64,000 nucleotides of DNA, taken from Acidobacteriota bacterium. GTDB lineage: Bacteria > Acidobacteriota > Terriglobia > Acidiferrales > UBA7541. The DNA lies in the NCBI GenBank assembly GCA_003225315.1, contig QHZD01000019.1, positions 62,001 through 126,000 of the forward strand, given 5' to 3'. The notes beneath the pieces were generated by a model. It was not told the origin of the DNA, did no database searches, and was given only the letters and a program-made list of their open reading frames with translations. The translations under genes were made by a program, and so were the position numbers. Shown here one piece after another: positions 35,161-42,593 of the stretch (within the stretch, counting starts at the first letter, position 1; the number at the start of each line of letters is the position of its first letter).

Positions 35161-36957
35161 ATGGCATATAGGGGGCACTTGTTCGTTGCGATTCTGTTGT
35201 TGATTGTCTGTGCGCCGGTCGCACACGGGCAGACGCAGGACGTCACAAGCAAACTGAGCGGTTTTGACTCCTACATGGAGCAGGTCCTGAAGGATTGGAA
35301 CACTCCCGGAATTGGCGTGGGCATCGTGGTCAACGACAAACTGGTTTTCGTCAAAGGCTACGGCTATCGCGATTACGAGAAGAAGGTGCCCTTCACGCCG
35401 ACGACGCTGTGCCAGATCGCGTCAAACTCAAAACTGTTCACTGCTGTTTCCACGGGAATGCTCGTCGAAGAAGGGAAGCTGACGTGGGACAAGCCGGTGC
35501 GCGAATCCGTGCCGGCGATTCAGTTTTACAACGACCAGCTCAACAACAACGTTACGCTGCGCGACATGCTCTCGCACCGCACAGGAGTGACGCGGCACGA
35601 TTTGATCTGGTTCCGGTCGCCCTTCACGAGGAAGGAACTCTTCGAAAAGTTGAAGTATCTCGAACCGCAAGAACCGATGCGGGAAACGTTCCTCTACAAC
35701 AACCTGATGTACGCGGCTGCCGGCGAAATCATCGAATTAAAATCCGGGAAGCGCTGGGAGGAGTTCGTGTGCGAGAGGATTTTCTCGCCGCTTGGTATGA
35801 ACACGACGGCCTTCACGATTTCCGATATGACGCAGCATCCGGACCACGGCGTTCCCTACCGCGAAAAGCGCGACTCGTTCGAGCTGTACAAAATTCCTTA
35901 TTATGAGGACACCGAGGGCGTGGCTCCGGCGGGCGCCATCATTTCCAATATCGATGAGCTGTCCCACTGGCTGATTGCGCTGATGAATGAAGGAAAGTAC
36001 AACGGGAAACAAGTCCTGCCGGCGAGTGTGCTCAAAGCCACCTTGCAACCGGCCATTGGTTTGCCAAACACCCTTGGGGAAGCGCTAGGATTTTGGGAGC
36101 TGCTCAATCCAGCTTATGGCATGGGGCGGCAAACCGCGGCTTATCGCGGCCATCTGCTTACCTATCACGGCGGTGACCTTCCCGGTTTCCATTCGCAGGT
36201 TTCCTTCATGCCCAACGACAAGATTGGCGTGATTGTTCTGGTGATCAGCGATCATAGCGCTCCGTTGTACAACATCGTCAGCTACAACGTGTACGAGCGG
36301 CTTCTTGGCATGGACCAGACGCCCTGGAGCCAGCGCCAACTCCAACAGCGGCTCGCGGGAAAGAAAGCAGGCACGGAAGCGCGCGCGAAGGCGGGCGGTG
36401 ACCGAGTTCCAAACACCAAGCCATCTCATTCGCTGGCGGACTACGCCGGCGATTATGAGAATGCGGCTTACGGCATCCTGAAAATCGGGCTAAAGAGCGA
36501 CGCGTTGCAATTCGGTTTTCACGCGTTCGATTTTCCGCTGAGCCACTTTCACTACGATCGCTTTGACACGCCCGACGACGAGCAATACGGCAAATTCTCC
36601 GTCAATTTCCGGACGAATCCGCAAGGTGATATTGATGGCGCCGTGATGTCCCTGGATCAGGCGGAAGTTGTATTCACACGCAAGCCCGAAACGCTGGACC
36701 CGGCGCTGCTCGAAAAACTTGCGGGTGGATACATGACTCCGACCAAGGTGAAATTTGAAGTCCTTTATCAGCCGGGAGCCGGTCTCTCGCTTGCCTTCCC
36801 GGGGGGACCTCCCATCAAGCTGATTCCACTCAAGGGGCTCAAATTCAGGACCCCGCAGTTTGCCGATGTCATCTATGAGTTCGTTATGGAAAATGGCAAA
36901 GTGACCGCGCTGAAGCAGCGCAGTCCGTCCGGCGAATTCACCTTCCCGCGCCAATAA
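35161..36957 (+). CDS. Exported serine hydrolase (beta-lactamase class C-like) with DUF3471-type C-terminus
   Basis: A 598-residue protein with signal peptide HLFVAILLLIVCAPVAHG. Residues about 30-390 form a penicillin-binding-like serine hydrolase domain with the SxxK motif in IASNSKLF (catalytic Ser and Lys), YNNLMYAAAG (the Tyr-x-Asn element) and GHLLTYHGGDLPGF near the third motif. A beta-rich C-terminal region (LADYAGDYENAAYGILKI onward) resembles DUF3471. These enzymes are usually esterases, D-aminopeptidases or peptidases rather than true beta-lactamases; the substrate is unknown. The frame is open to 35065, but the ATG at 35161 gives the signal peptide. Divergent from the Ser/Thr kinase. 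Confidence 0.87.
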   Translation: MAYRGHLFVAILLLIVCAPVAHGQTQDVTSKLSGFDSYMEQVLKDWNTPGIGVGIVVNDKLVFVKGYGYRDYEKKVPFTPTTLCQIASNSKLFTAVSTGMLVEEGKLTWDKPVRESVPAIQFYNDQLNNNVTLRDMLSHRTGVTRHDLIWFRSPFTRKELFEKLKYLEPQEPMRETFLYNNLMYAAAGEIIELKSGKRWEEFVCERIFSPLGMNTTAFTISDMTQHPDHGVPYREKRDSFELYKIPYYEDTEGVAPAGAIISNIDELSHWLIALMNEGKYNGKQVLPASVLKATLQPAIGLPNTLGEALGFWELLNPAYGMGRQTAAYRGHLLTYHGGDLPGFHSQVSFMPNDKIGVIVLVISDHSAPLYNIVSYNVYERLLGMDQTPWSQRQLQQRLAGKKAGTEARAKAGGDRVPNTKPSHSLADYAGDYENAAYGILKIGLKSDALQFGFHAFDFPLSHFHYDRFDTPDDEQYGKFSVNFRTNPQGDIDGAVMSLDQAEVVFTRKPETLDPALLEKLAGGYMTPTKVKFEVLYQPGAGLSLAFPGGPPIKLIPLKGLKFRTPQFADVIYEFVMENGKVTALKQRSPSGEFTFPRQ

Positions 36958-37138
36958 GCGCGGAAATGAACTGACAACGCGCAGTAATAGCAGCCGCGGG
37001 ACTAAATGGCCCGCGCCGGTGTACGCGTCTGGTAAAAACCCAATCAAGAACAGTGTCCAGTGAAATTCACACCCTGTAGGAGCTTTGGGCCGCTGTGACG
37101 TGCCCGAGGGAGCGACCCCTGGGGAGAGAAAATAGTGC

Positions 37139-37166
37139 TTGACATATGCCCATATGGGAATGTATT
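37139..37166 (+). promoter_or_regulatory. Promoter and possible operator of the ArsR operon
   Basis: A consensus TTGACA (37139-37144), a 16-bp spacer and a weak TGTATT -10 (37161-37166). The 10-bp palindrome CCCATATGGG (37149-37158) sits between them and could be the ArsR-family operator. The ATG at 37175 would be close to the transcript start. Confidence 0.5.
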
Positions 37167-37174
37167 GTTGGGGC

Positions 37175-37567
37175 ATGGCACGAGCGGCGACAACTTCGGA
37201 TGCGTTTAACGCGGTGGCCGAGCCGCGGCGCCGGGCCATCCTGAACTATCTTGCAATGCAGGAACGGCCCGTTGGTGAGATTGTGGATTCGCTGGGGCTG
37301 GAGCAGCCTTCTGTGTCCAAACACTTGCGCGTGTTGCTGGAAGTAGGTCTGGTTAACGTGCGCCGCGACGGCCGCCGCATGCTCTATCGAACCAACGCCG
37401 AGGCGATCCGGCCGCTTCACGAGTGGACGGAAACGTTTGAGCGATTCTGGCGTCACCAATTGAGCCGCATCAAGGAGCGCGCCGAAGGGAAGAGCAATCC
37501 GTCAAAAGATTCAGGGCCCCACTTCATTCCACGGAGGAAAAATGATTTCGACAGCAACAAGAATTGA
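37175..37567 (+). CDS. ArsR-family transcriptional regulator
   Basis: A 130-residue winged-helix repressor of the ArsR type: AFNAVAEPRRRAILNYLA, PVGEIVDSLGLEQPSVSKHLRVL (recognition helix) and a wing VNVRRDGRRMLYRTN. There is no metal-binding Cys pair, so it is of the non-metal subgroup commonly paired with SRPBCC proteins. Its 3' end overlaps the SRPBCC gene by 26 nt. It probably represses its own operon (37175-39582) from the palindrome at 37149-37158. The start may alternatively be ATG 37154; no Shine-Dalgarno decides it. Confidence 0.87.
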   Translation: MARAATTSDAFNAVAEPRRRAILNYLAMQERPVGEIVDSLGLEQPSVSKHLRVLLEVGLVNVRRDGRRMLYRTNAEAIRPLHEWTETFERFWRHQLSRIKERAEGKSNPSKDSGPHFIPRRKNDFDSNKN

Positions 37568-37997
37568 GGATTTGACGCTAGGCATCACGGAAGAAATCCA
37601 CGTGCGTGCATCGTTAGACGACACGTTCACGGCTCTGCTGGAGCAGTTGGGGCCGTACAACGGAGCTGAGAGCGGGCCCATGCCGATGAAGCTCGAGGCT
37701 TGGCCGGGCGGCAGGTGGTATCGCGACCTCGGCAACAATAACGGCCACTTCTGGGGAGTAGTGCAGGCCATCAAGAGGCCGACCTTGCTCGAAATCACGG
37801 GGCCGTTGTTTATGTCCTATCCGGCTGTTTCCAACGTGCAGTACCGCTTGAGCGAGAAAGATGGTGGAACACTGATCAGCTTCCATCACACGGCGCTTGG
37901 ACTGATTCTGGACGATCACCGCAAAGGAGTTACGGGCGGCTGGAAGCACATCAACGATGGTGTCAGGAAGCGGGCGGAGGCGGCGCGTCCGCGGTGA
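37542..37997 (+). CDS. SRPBCC / AHSA1-like domain protein
   Basis: A 151-residue START-like protein with EEIHVRASLDDTFTALL, PGGRWYRDLGNNNGHFWGVV and GGTLISFHHTALG, the usual elements of the AHSA1/SRPBCC fold, which has a deep hydrophobic ligand pocket. The ArsR-SRPBCC pair is common in soil bacteria; its ligand is generally not known. The ATG is preceded by GGAGGAAAA and lies inside the 3' end of the regulator gene, so translation is coupled. Confidence 0.85.
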   Translation: MISTATRIEDLTLGITEEIHVRASLDDTFTALLEQLGPYNGAESGPMPMKLEAWPGGRWYRDLGNNNGHFWGVVQAIKRPTLLEITGPLFMSYPAVSNVQYRLSEKDGGTLISFHHTALGLILDDHRKGVTGGWKHINDGVRKRAEAARPR

Positions 37998-38025
37998 GCG
38001 TTGTTGTCGAGAAAGGAGATACTTT

Positions 38026-38181
38026 ATGTGCCCGGCGTGTATTGCGAGTGCGACTATGGTGCTCGCGAGCGTCATGTCGACGGGTGGATTGACCGCACTT
38101 GTCCTGAAGGTTAGGGCGAACAAGGGCGCAAAGAATTCAGTCCAACACACAAATCCAAAGGAGGAAACATGGGCCAAGTAA
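38026..38181 (+). CDS. 51-residue protein with N-terminal CPAC motif and one membrane helix
   Basis: A short protein beginning MCPACIASATMVLASVM, with a Cys-x-x-Cys pair at positions 2 and 5, a hydrophobic, Gly-containing stretch (STGGLTALVLKV) and a basic, polar tail. A strong AAAGGAGAT Shine-Dalgarno precedes the ATG. Its last codons overlap the next gene by 13 nt. Similar tiny CPxC membrane proteins often accompany ArsR-SRPBCC genes (my recollection of the family). Redox or metal binding by the CxxC is conceivable, but not shown. Confidence 0.75.
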   Translation: MCPACIASATMVLASVMSTGGLTALVLKVRANKGAKNSVQHTNPKEETWAK

Positions 38182-38645
38182 CGAACGAGCAAGTGAATCT
38201 GATGTTGCGGCTGTACGAGGACCGGCGCGAGCCAAAGTTGAGAGAAGCGCGCGACTGGTTCTCGGCAAACTTCCATGTGAAAACTGCCGACGATTTGATA
38301 CGCGTGTGTCCTCCCGGCAGCAAGGAAAATATCTACATGCGCATGGTGTTGGGTTACTGGGAGATGGTGGCCAGCATCGTGAACCGCGGGCTGATCGACG
38401 AAGAGTTCTTCTTCGAAAGCAACGGGGAACAGTGGGTTGTCTGGGAACAGGTGAAGCCCGTGATCGGCGCGTGGCGCGCCATGTTCAGCAGTCCGAACTT
38501 CCTCGCCAACCTCGAGACGCAGTGCAATCACCTGGAGGCCTGGAGAGAAAAGCGCAGCCCAGGATCCAACGAAGCCATCCGTAAAGTGCTCGCGCAAATG
38601 CAACAGGCGACGCAGGCACAAAAGGCACAGGCCGCCGCCAGCTAG
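38169..38645 (+). CDS. Conserved protein, possibly DUF4760-like
   Basis: A 158-residue soluble protein, mostly helical: QVNLMLRLYEDRREPKLREARDWF, IYMRMVLGYWEMVASIVNRGLIDEEFFFES and AWRAMFSSPNFLANLETQ. The pattern resembles DUF4760-type proteins, but I cannot confirm the family. It overlaps the 51-residue gene by 13 nt, with GGAGGAAAC before its ATG, so it belongs to the ArsR operon. Function unknown. Confidence 0.75.
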   Translation: MGQVTNEQVNLMLRLYEDRREPKLREARDWFSANFHVKTADDLIRVCPPGSKENIYMRMVLGYWEMVASIVNRGLIDEEFFFESNGEQWVVWEQVKPVIGAWRAMFSSPNFLANLETQCNHLEAWREKRSPGSNEAIRKVLAQMQQATQAQKAQAAAS

Positions 38646-38675
38646 AACCGCAGTTCGCACAGTTATCGGTAACAG

Positions 38676-38726
38676 CCAGTGGATGCGGGGCTCGGCCGAA
38701 GCTCGGCCGGGCTTCGCATTCACTGG
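38676..38726 (+). ncRNA. 23-bp RNA hairpin in the ArsR operon, 5-nt loop
   Basis: The arms 38676-38698 and 38704-38726 pair over all 23 positions around an AAGCT loop. Nineteen pairs are Watson-Crick and four are G-U wobbles (at 38682, 38688, 38689 and 38692) that exist only in plus-strand RNA. It lies 30 nt after the previous stop and 52 nt before the DUF899 start. It could be an mRNA processing or stability element, or a dispersed palindromic repeat. There is no following T-run. Confidence 0.6.
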
Positions 38727-38778
38727 ATGCAACACTGTCCTTCGGTGAGAGCAGACAATCGGGAGAGGAGAATCAGGC

Positions 38779-39582
38779 ATGGCAACAAGAGCGATGGAGA
38801 ACCCAAAAGTTGTGTCGCCGGCGGAATGGCTGGCCGCACGCAAGGAATTGCTAAAGAAGGAGAAGGAGTTCTCGCGGCTTCGCGACCAGTTGAGCAAGAA
38901 GCGCCGCGAACTGCCTTGGGAGAAGGTGGAAAAACAGTATGTCTTCGATGGGACAAAAGGCAAAGAGACGCTCGCGGATCTTTTCGGCGGCAGAAGCCAG
39001 CTGATCGTGTACCACTTCATGTTGGGTCCGGGGTGGGCGGAAGGCTGCCCGAGCTGCTCGTTTATCTCAGATCACATTGACGGCAGCGTGGTACACCTTG
39101 CGGCGCGCGACGTCAGGCTGGCGGTCGTCTCTCGCGCGCCGCTGGCGGAAATCGAGGCGTTCAAAAAGCGCATGGGCTGGCGATTCCATTGGGTATCGTC
39201 GCAAGGCAGCGACTTCAACTATGACTACCAGGTGTCGATGAAGAAGGAAGAACTTGGGAAAGGCGAAGTTTATTACAACTACGGAATGCAGCAATTCCCC
39301 AGCGAGGAACGCCCCGGGACGAGTGTGTTTTACAAAGACGCGGCCGGCAATATCTTTCACACCTATTCGAGCTACGCTCGCGGACTGGACATCCTCATCG
39401 GCGCGTACAACTGGCTGGATATCACGCCAAAGGGTCGCGACGAAGAAGGATTAAAACATACCATGGCCTGGGTGCGGCATCACGACAAGTACGATGAGGG
39501 GTACAAGGTAGACGCGAAGGCCGAATACGTGCAACCGGCCAAAGCCGCAGACGCTGCAGGCAGTTGTTGCGAGCATCATTGA
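38779..39582 (+). CDS. DUF899-family thioredoxin-like protein
   Basis: A 267-residue protein of the DUF899 family, a thioredoxin-fold group. Family blocks visible are VSPAEWLAARKELLKKEKEF, RRELPWEKVEKQYVF, HFMLGPGWAEGCPSCSF (with the CPSC pair in the thioredoxin-like active-site position), GWRFHWVSS and FHTYSSYARGLDI. Members often sit beside SRPBCC/ArsR genes. A C-terminal SCCEHH tail may bind metal. GAGAGGAG precedes the ATG. It is the last gene of the operon, after the large RNA hairpin. Confidence 0.85.
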   Translation: MATRAMENPKVVSPAEWLAARKELLKKEKEFSRLRDQLSKKRRELPWEKVEKQYVFDGTKGKETLADLFGGRSQLIVYHFMLGPGWAEGCPSCSFISDHIDGSVVHLAARDVRLAVVSRAPLAEIEAFKKRMGWRFHWVSSQGSDFNYDYQVSMKKEELGKGEVYYNYGMQQFPSEERPGTSVFYKDAAGNIFHTYSSYARGLDILIGAYNWLDITPKGRDEEGLKHTMAWVRHHDKYDEGYKVDAKAEYVQPAKAADAAGSCCEHH

Positions 39583-39688
39583 TCGCGAAGCTTTCGGATT
39601 GCACGCAAGCACGATCGGGCGGCCACGCTGACGCGTACTTCTTCAGAAGGAGTCTGCGTTAGCTTTGCCGCCCACGACTTCGGAAGGC

Positions 39689-40666
39689 TCACTCTTTAGG
39701 CGCGTAGTATCCCCTGCGGGCGAGAGCTTTCAATTCTTTGTCGGCCGTTTCCACTTTGATCTTGCGGAATTTCCCATCGTGTGCCGGGTTCGTTGGGTAG
39801 TAGCCGAGCGTGTATTGGTCACGCAACTCCTCTGCGATCTGGTCGAACGCTTCCTGCAAGTGCTTCATCGATCCCACGTCAATAACTCTGCCACCGGTTT
39901 CCTCGGCCATTTTTTTGGCGACGTCGGGCCGCGTGCCGTAGCCGGGATCGTGGACCAGCAGGATGTGAATCACCGCGTCCGTGCGCTCCGCGACTTCGAT
40001 GGCTTCCTTCAGCTCTACTTTGCTCCCTTGATCGTCAGCGTCGGTGATAATCACAAGCGCCTTGCGCCCTGCCTCGGTCGCCAGCTTTTCGGTACACGCC
40101 ACCCAAACAGCGTCGTAGAAAGCCGTTCCGCGCAAGCCGCGGGTGCGCGATTCGGGCGGCAGCGGCCCCGCATTAACCATGCTCACGTTCGGTGCGTTGA
40201 TGCGGGCGCTGCGGATGGCGCGGTCAAGCTGGGCGCGGTCATCGGTAAAGTCTGACAATAGGTCTACGTCAGTCCCGAACGAAATCACCATGGCTTCGTC
40301 GCCTTTGCGTAGGACCTGGTCCAGAAACTTTGTTGCCGCCTCCTGTTCGGCAGGCAGACGATTCTCCTCGCTGAGGCTGGTATCGATGAGCAATCCGAGG
40401 GTAACGGGTAGAGCTCTCTCATTCGAGAAGAAGGCGATCTTCTGCTCCTGGTCATCTTCGAAGACATGAAAGTCTTCCTTCTTCAGGCTGGGCATGATGT
40501 GTTTTTTCTTGTCGCGGACGGTGGCAAAAATGTTTACGAGGCTGACTTGGCTTTTGATCACCGGCGGTGCTTGCGCGGCAGGCTCCTGCGACGTGGCGGG
40601 AATCGATAAACTCGCCGCAACCGTTGCCGTCACACAGTGCATCAAAAGCTTATGCATCGATTGCAT
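39689..40666 (-). CDS. Secreted VWFA-related protein (canonical MIDAS)
   Basis: A 325-residue exported protein of the VWFA-related family: signal peptide up to about residue 26 (ATVAASLSIPATSQE), lead-in SLVNIFATVRDKKKHIMPSL and EDFHVFEDDQEQKI, and a VWA domain with DTSLS, a Thr in GTAFYDA and ITDADDQ. The C-terminus YTLGYYPTNPAHDGKFRKIKVE matches the family. GAGGAAAG lies 6 nt before the ATG. It is divergent from another VWFA gene (147 nt between starts). Confidence 0.85.
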   Translation of the reverse strand: MQSMHKLLMHCVTATVAASLSIPATSQEPAAQAPPVIKSQVSLVNIFATVRDKKKHIMPSLKKEDFHVFEDDQEQKIAFFSNERALPVTLGLLIDTSLSEENRLPAEQEAATKFLDQVLRKGDEAMVISFGTDVDLLSDFTDDRAQLDRAIRSARINAPNVSMVNAGPLPPESRTRGLRGTAFYDAVWVACTEKLATEAGRKALVIITDADDQGSKVELKEAIEVAERTDAVIHILLVHDPGYGTRPDVAKKMAEETGGRVIDVGSMKHLQEAFDQIAEELRDQYTLGYYPTNPAHDGKFRKIKVETADKELKALARRGYYAPKE

Positions 40667-40812
40667 GTATACTTTCCTCAGCGAGAGATGCCCGGCTGTA
40701 AAAATGCCGCGGGGTTACTGCCGCCCTGTAGGATGCCGCGAAGCGGTGCGATGGATGCGTGACCGAAATCGCCGGCGCGGATAATTTCAATAGGAAGTTT
40801 GGCTTGAGGACT

Positions 40813-41907
40813 ATGAAAAGTCTACGAAAAACAGTGTGGATGGCTGGAGCGCTGTTCTTCGCTGTACCCTTTGCCTATCTTGGCGCGCAAACCACGGAGC
40901 AAAGTGCTCCTCCTGCAACGCAGGAACAGGGCTCTCCGGCGCCCGCTCAACAAGGCGGTCCAGCCATCATCCGCATTCCTGTTAACCAGGTCATCGTCCC
41001 AGTCACCGTTAAAGATGGAACTGGCCGGCTCGTTCCCGACCTTCGCCGGGATGAATTTCGCGTCTTCGAGGATAACGTCGAGCAAAAAATCGCTTCCTTT
41101 ATTGCCGAGCCGATTGCCATCTCCATGGTTGTGCTGATTGATAACGACCTGAATTCCAGGGACGCCAGGCAGGTAGAGCAAAGTCTCCGCGCGATTGTTG
41201 CCGGACTGAGTCTGACTGATGAAGCCTGGGTTTGCCGCTTCGACCAGCGCTTTCACCCGGGCAAAGGTTTTCTCAGCGATCAGGACAAGCTCCTCATCGA
41301 GCTAAAACGGACGCGTCTGGACAAGGAACCGTCTGCTGGCTCTTCGAGCGCGGCCATCGCCAATAGCCCTTCGATTAACGGACATTCCGCCACGGGGGAC
41401 GCGCCGAATATGACCGGCCCCACCTTGAACATCAAGGGCCAGCCGACCAAAGCCTTGGACGACGCGGTCTACGCCGCGGCCCAGTTGCTGAAAGACCGTG
41501 ATCCGGAGCGCCAGCGCCGGAAGATTATTTTTTTGATTTCCGATGGCGTCAACGGGCCAAAGTTCAATGTGAATAACTACGACACCGTACTGAAGGAACT
41601 GCTTCGCTACAACATTACGGTTTACGGAATTGGCGTGGGCAGCGCTTATTTCGAACGAAGATTCGAACGCCTTTCCAAATACGCGCACGATACGGGAGGC
41701 GATGTCTACTATGGAATGAAGAGCCGGGCCATGGAGGAGCTATACGCCCGAGTTACGGAAGAGGCTCGCAACCAATACACGCTGGCCTACGCTCCCAGCG
41801 GAACGGACCGCGGCCTGGAATATCATTCCATAGAGGTCCGTGTGAGACGCGAAGGCTTGACCATCCTGACCCGCGAGGGCTATTACGCTGGCGCCACGCC
41901 GAGGTAG
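40813..41907 (+). CDS. Secreted VWFA-related protein (modified MIDAS)
   Basis: A 364-residue exported protein: signal TVWMAGALFFAVPFAYLGA, a Gln/Pro/Ala-rich linker, VIVPVTVKDGTGRLVPDL and EFRVFEDNVEQKI, then a VWA-like domain. The metal-site motif is IDNDLNS, lacking both serines, just as in the paralogue at 28913-29989 (IDDDLKS), to which it is clearly closest (also CRFDQRFHPGKGF, QPTKALDDAVYAAAQLL, NQYTLAYAP). The ATG at 40813 has GAGGA just upstream; the frame is open to 40759. Function unknown. Confidence 0.85.
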   Translation: MKSLRKTVWMAGALFFAVPFAYLGAQTTEQSAPPATQEQGSPAPAQQGGPAIIRIPVNQVIVPVTVKDGTGRLVPDLRRDEFRVFEDNVEQKIASFIAEPIAISMVVLIDNDLNSRDARQVEQSLRAIVAGLSLTDEAWVCRFDQRFHPGKGFLSDQDKLLIELKRTRLDKEPSAGSSSAAIANSPSINGHSATGDAPNMTGPTLNIKGQPTKALDDAVYAAAQLLKDRDPERQRRKIIFLISDGVNGPKFNVNNYDTVLKELLRYNITVYGIGVGSAYFERRFERLSKYAHDTGGDVYYGMKSRAMEELYARVTEEARNQYTLAYAPSGTDRGLEYHSIEVRVRREGLTILTREGYYAGATPR

Positions 41908-41932
41908 TCGTATTTTTTTCTTGTAAATTTCC

Positions 41933-41961
41933 TTGACTCTTGCACGCACCACTCGTATATG
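41933..41961 (+). promoter_or_regulatory. Sigma-70 promoter of the small lysine-rich peptide unit
   Basis: TTGACT (41933-41938), an exact 17-bp spacer and TATATG (41956-41961). Transcription should begin near 41968, about 57 nt before the peptide's ATG. Confidence 0.6.
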
Positions 41962-42024
41962 AGGTCGGAGGCGAGTGGCTGGCGGTGACGCTGGTTGTCT
42001 GCCCAGACTGAGGAGGAATTTCGC

Positions 42025-42078
42025 ATGAAGAAAAAGGCTAAGAAGGAAGAGAAAAAGGTCCCCAAGAAAAAGAAGTAA
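42025..42078 (+). CDS. 17-residue lysine-rich peptide
   Basis: The reading frame encodes MKKKAKKEEKKVPKKKK (11 of 17 residues are lysine). The GAGGAGGAA Shine-Dalgarno at 42010-42018, 6 nt before the ATG, is one of the strongest in the window. The frame has its own promoter upstream and a Rho-independent terminator 28 nt after the stop, so it is an isolated transcription unit of about 175 nt. Such a peptide could bind nucleic acid, ribosomes or acidic lipids, or the transcript could be a small RNA with an incidental ORF. Low-complexity lysine peptides of this kind are usually skipped by gene callers. Confidence 0.6.
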   Translation: MKKKAKKEEKKVPKKKK

Positions 42079-42105
42079 TTGATCACCAACAAGATTTCGC
42101 AGTTT

Positions 42106-42143
42106 AGGCGCCCTGACGCAGGTTGGGGCGCCTCTTCTTTTTT
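42106..42143 (+). terminator. Rho-independent terminator of the small peptide unit
   Basis: A perfect 8-bp GC-rich stem (AGGCGCCC at 42106-42113, GGGCGCCT at 42126-42133) with a 12-nt loop, followed by CTTCTTTTTT. On the other strand there is no T-run, so it works in the plus direction. Confidence 0.85.
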
Positions 42144-42173
42144 GCCTTAGTCACGAAGGAAGAGGCGATTCGG

Positions 42174-42530
42174 TCAGGTCTTGTCCACCGCAACAGCTTC
42201 ATCTGTTCCCGGTAGTCCTTCCGTTGCGCGTTCGCGAAGATACAGAAACAACGGGAAGGCCAGGCTCACCCCAACTGCGCATAGACCGGCAATCGGGAGC
42301 CAACGGAACCGCAGCCCGAGCCGACGTCCCTCGATGCGCATAAACACCAAGAGGACTATGGAAGAGACGAGGACGTCCAGACCGAAGAACGCGCTGATTC
42401 GGTTGGCGAAAAGCTGGCGCATCATCAGCCCGAGCGGCAGTCCATTCTCCATGACCCACGGAACGAATTGCGAGTAGGGAAGCGCCGCTCCTAGAATGCA
42501 AAGGAGCAAATAAATATTTTTGCGGTTCAT
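42174..42530 (-). CDS. DUF2834 small membrane protein
   Basis: A 118-residue protein with three hydrophobic segments (NIYLLLCILGAALPYSQFV, FFGLDVLVSSIVLLVFM and WLPIAGLCAVGVSLAFPLFLYL). The start YLLLCILGAALPYSQF and the central DVLVSSIVLLVF are typical of DUF2834 proteins. Function unknown. It is transcribed alone or with the helicase gene 63 nt away, whose stop precedes its start on the plus strand (same strand, opposite order). Confidence 0.8.
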   Translation of the reverse strand: MNRKNIYLLLCILGAALPYSQFVPWVMENGLPLGLMMRQLFANRISAFFGLDVLVSSIVLLVFMRIEGRRLGLRFRWLPIAGLCAVGVSLAFPLFLYLRERATEGLPGTDEAVAVDKT

Positions 42531-42593
42531 AGGATACTCTCTAATTCGTAAAGCGTTGGGAGGTTTGCGGATACTCCTCCAAAAAAACTTGCT

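Noticed and set aside
35161-36957. True beta-lactamase resistance gene
   Set aside because: The SxxK serine-hydrolase domain with a DUF3471-type extension is typical of esterases and peptidases; there is nothing to show antibiotic hydrolysis.
37614-39020. 468-codon minus-strand frame across the ArsR operon
   Set aside because: It runs antisense across four overlapping plus-strand genes that have good ribosome-binding sites and family motifs.
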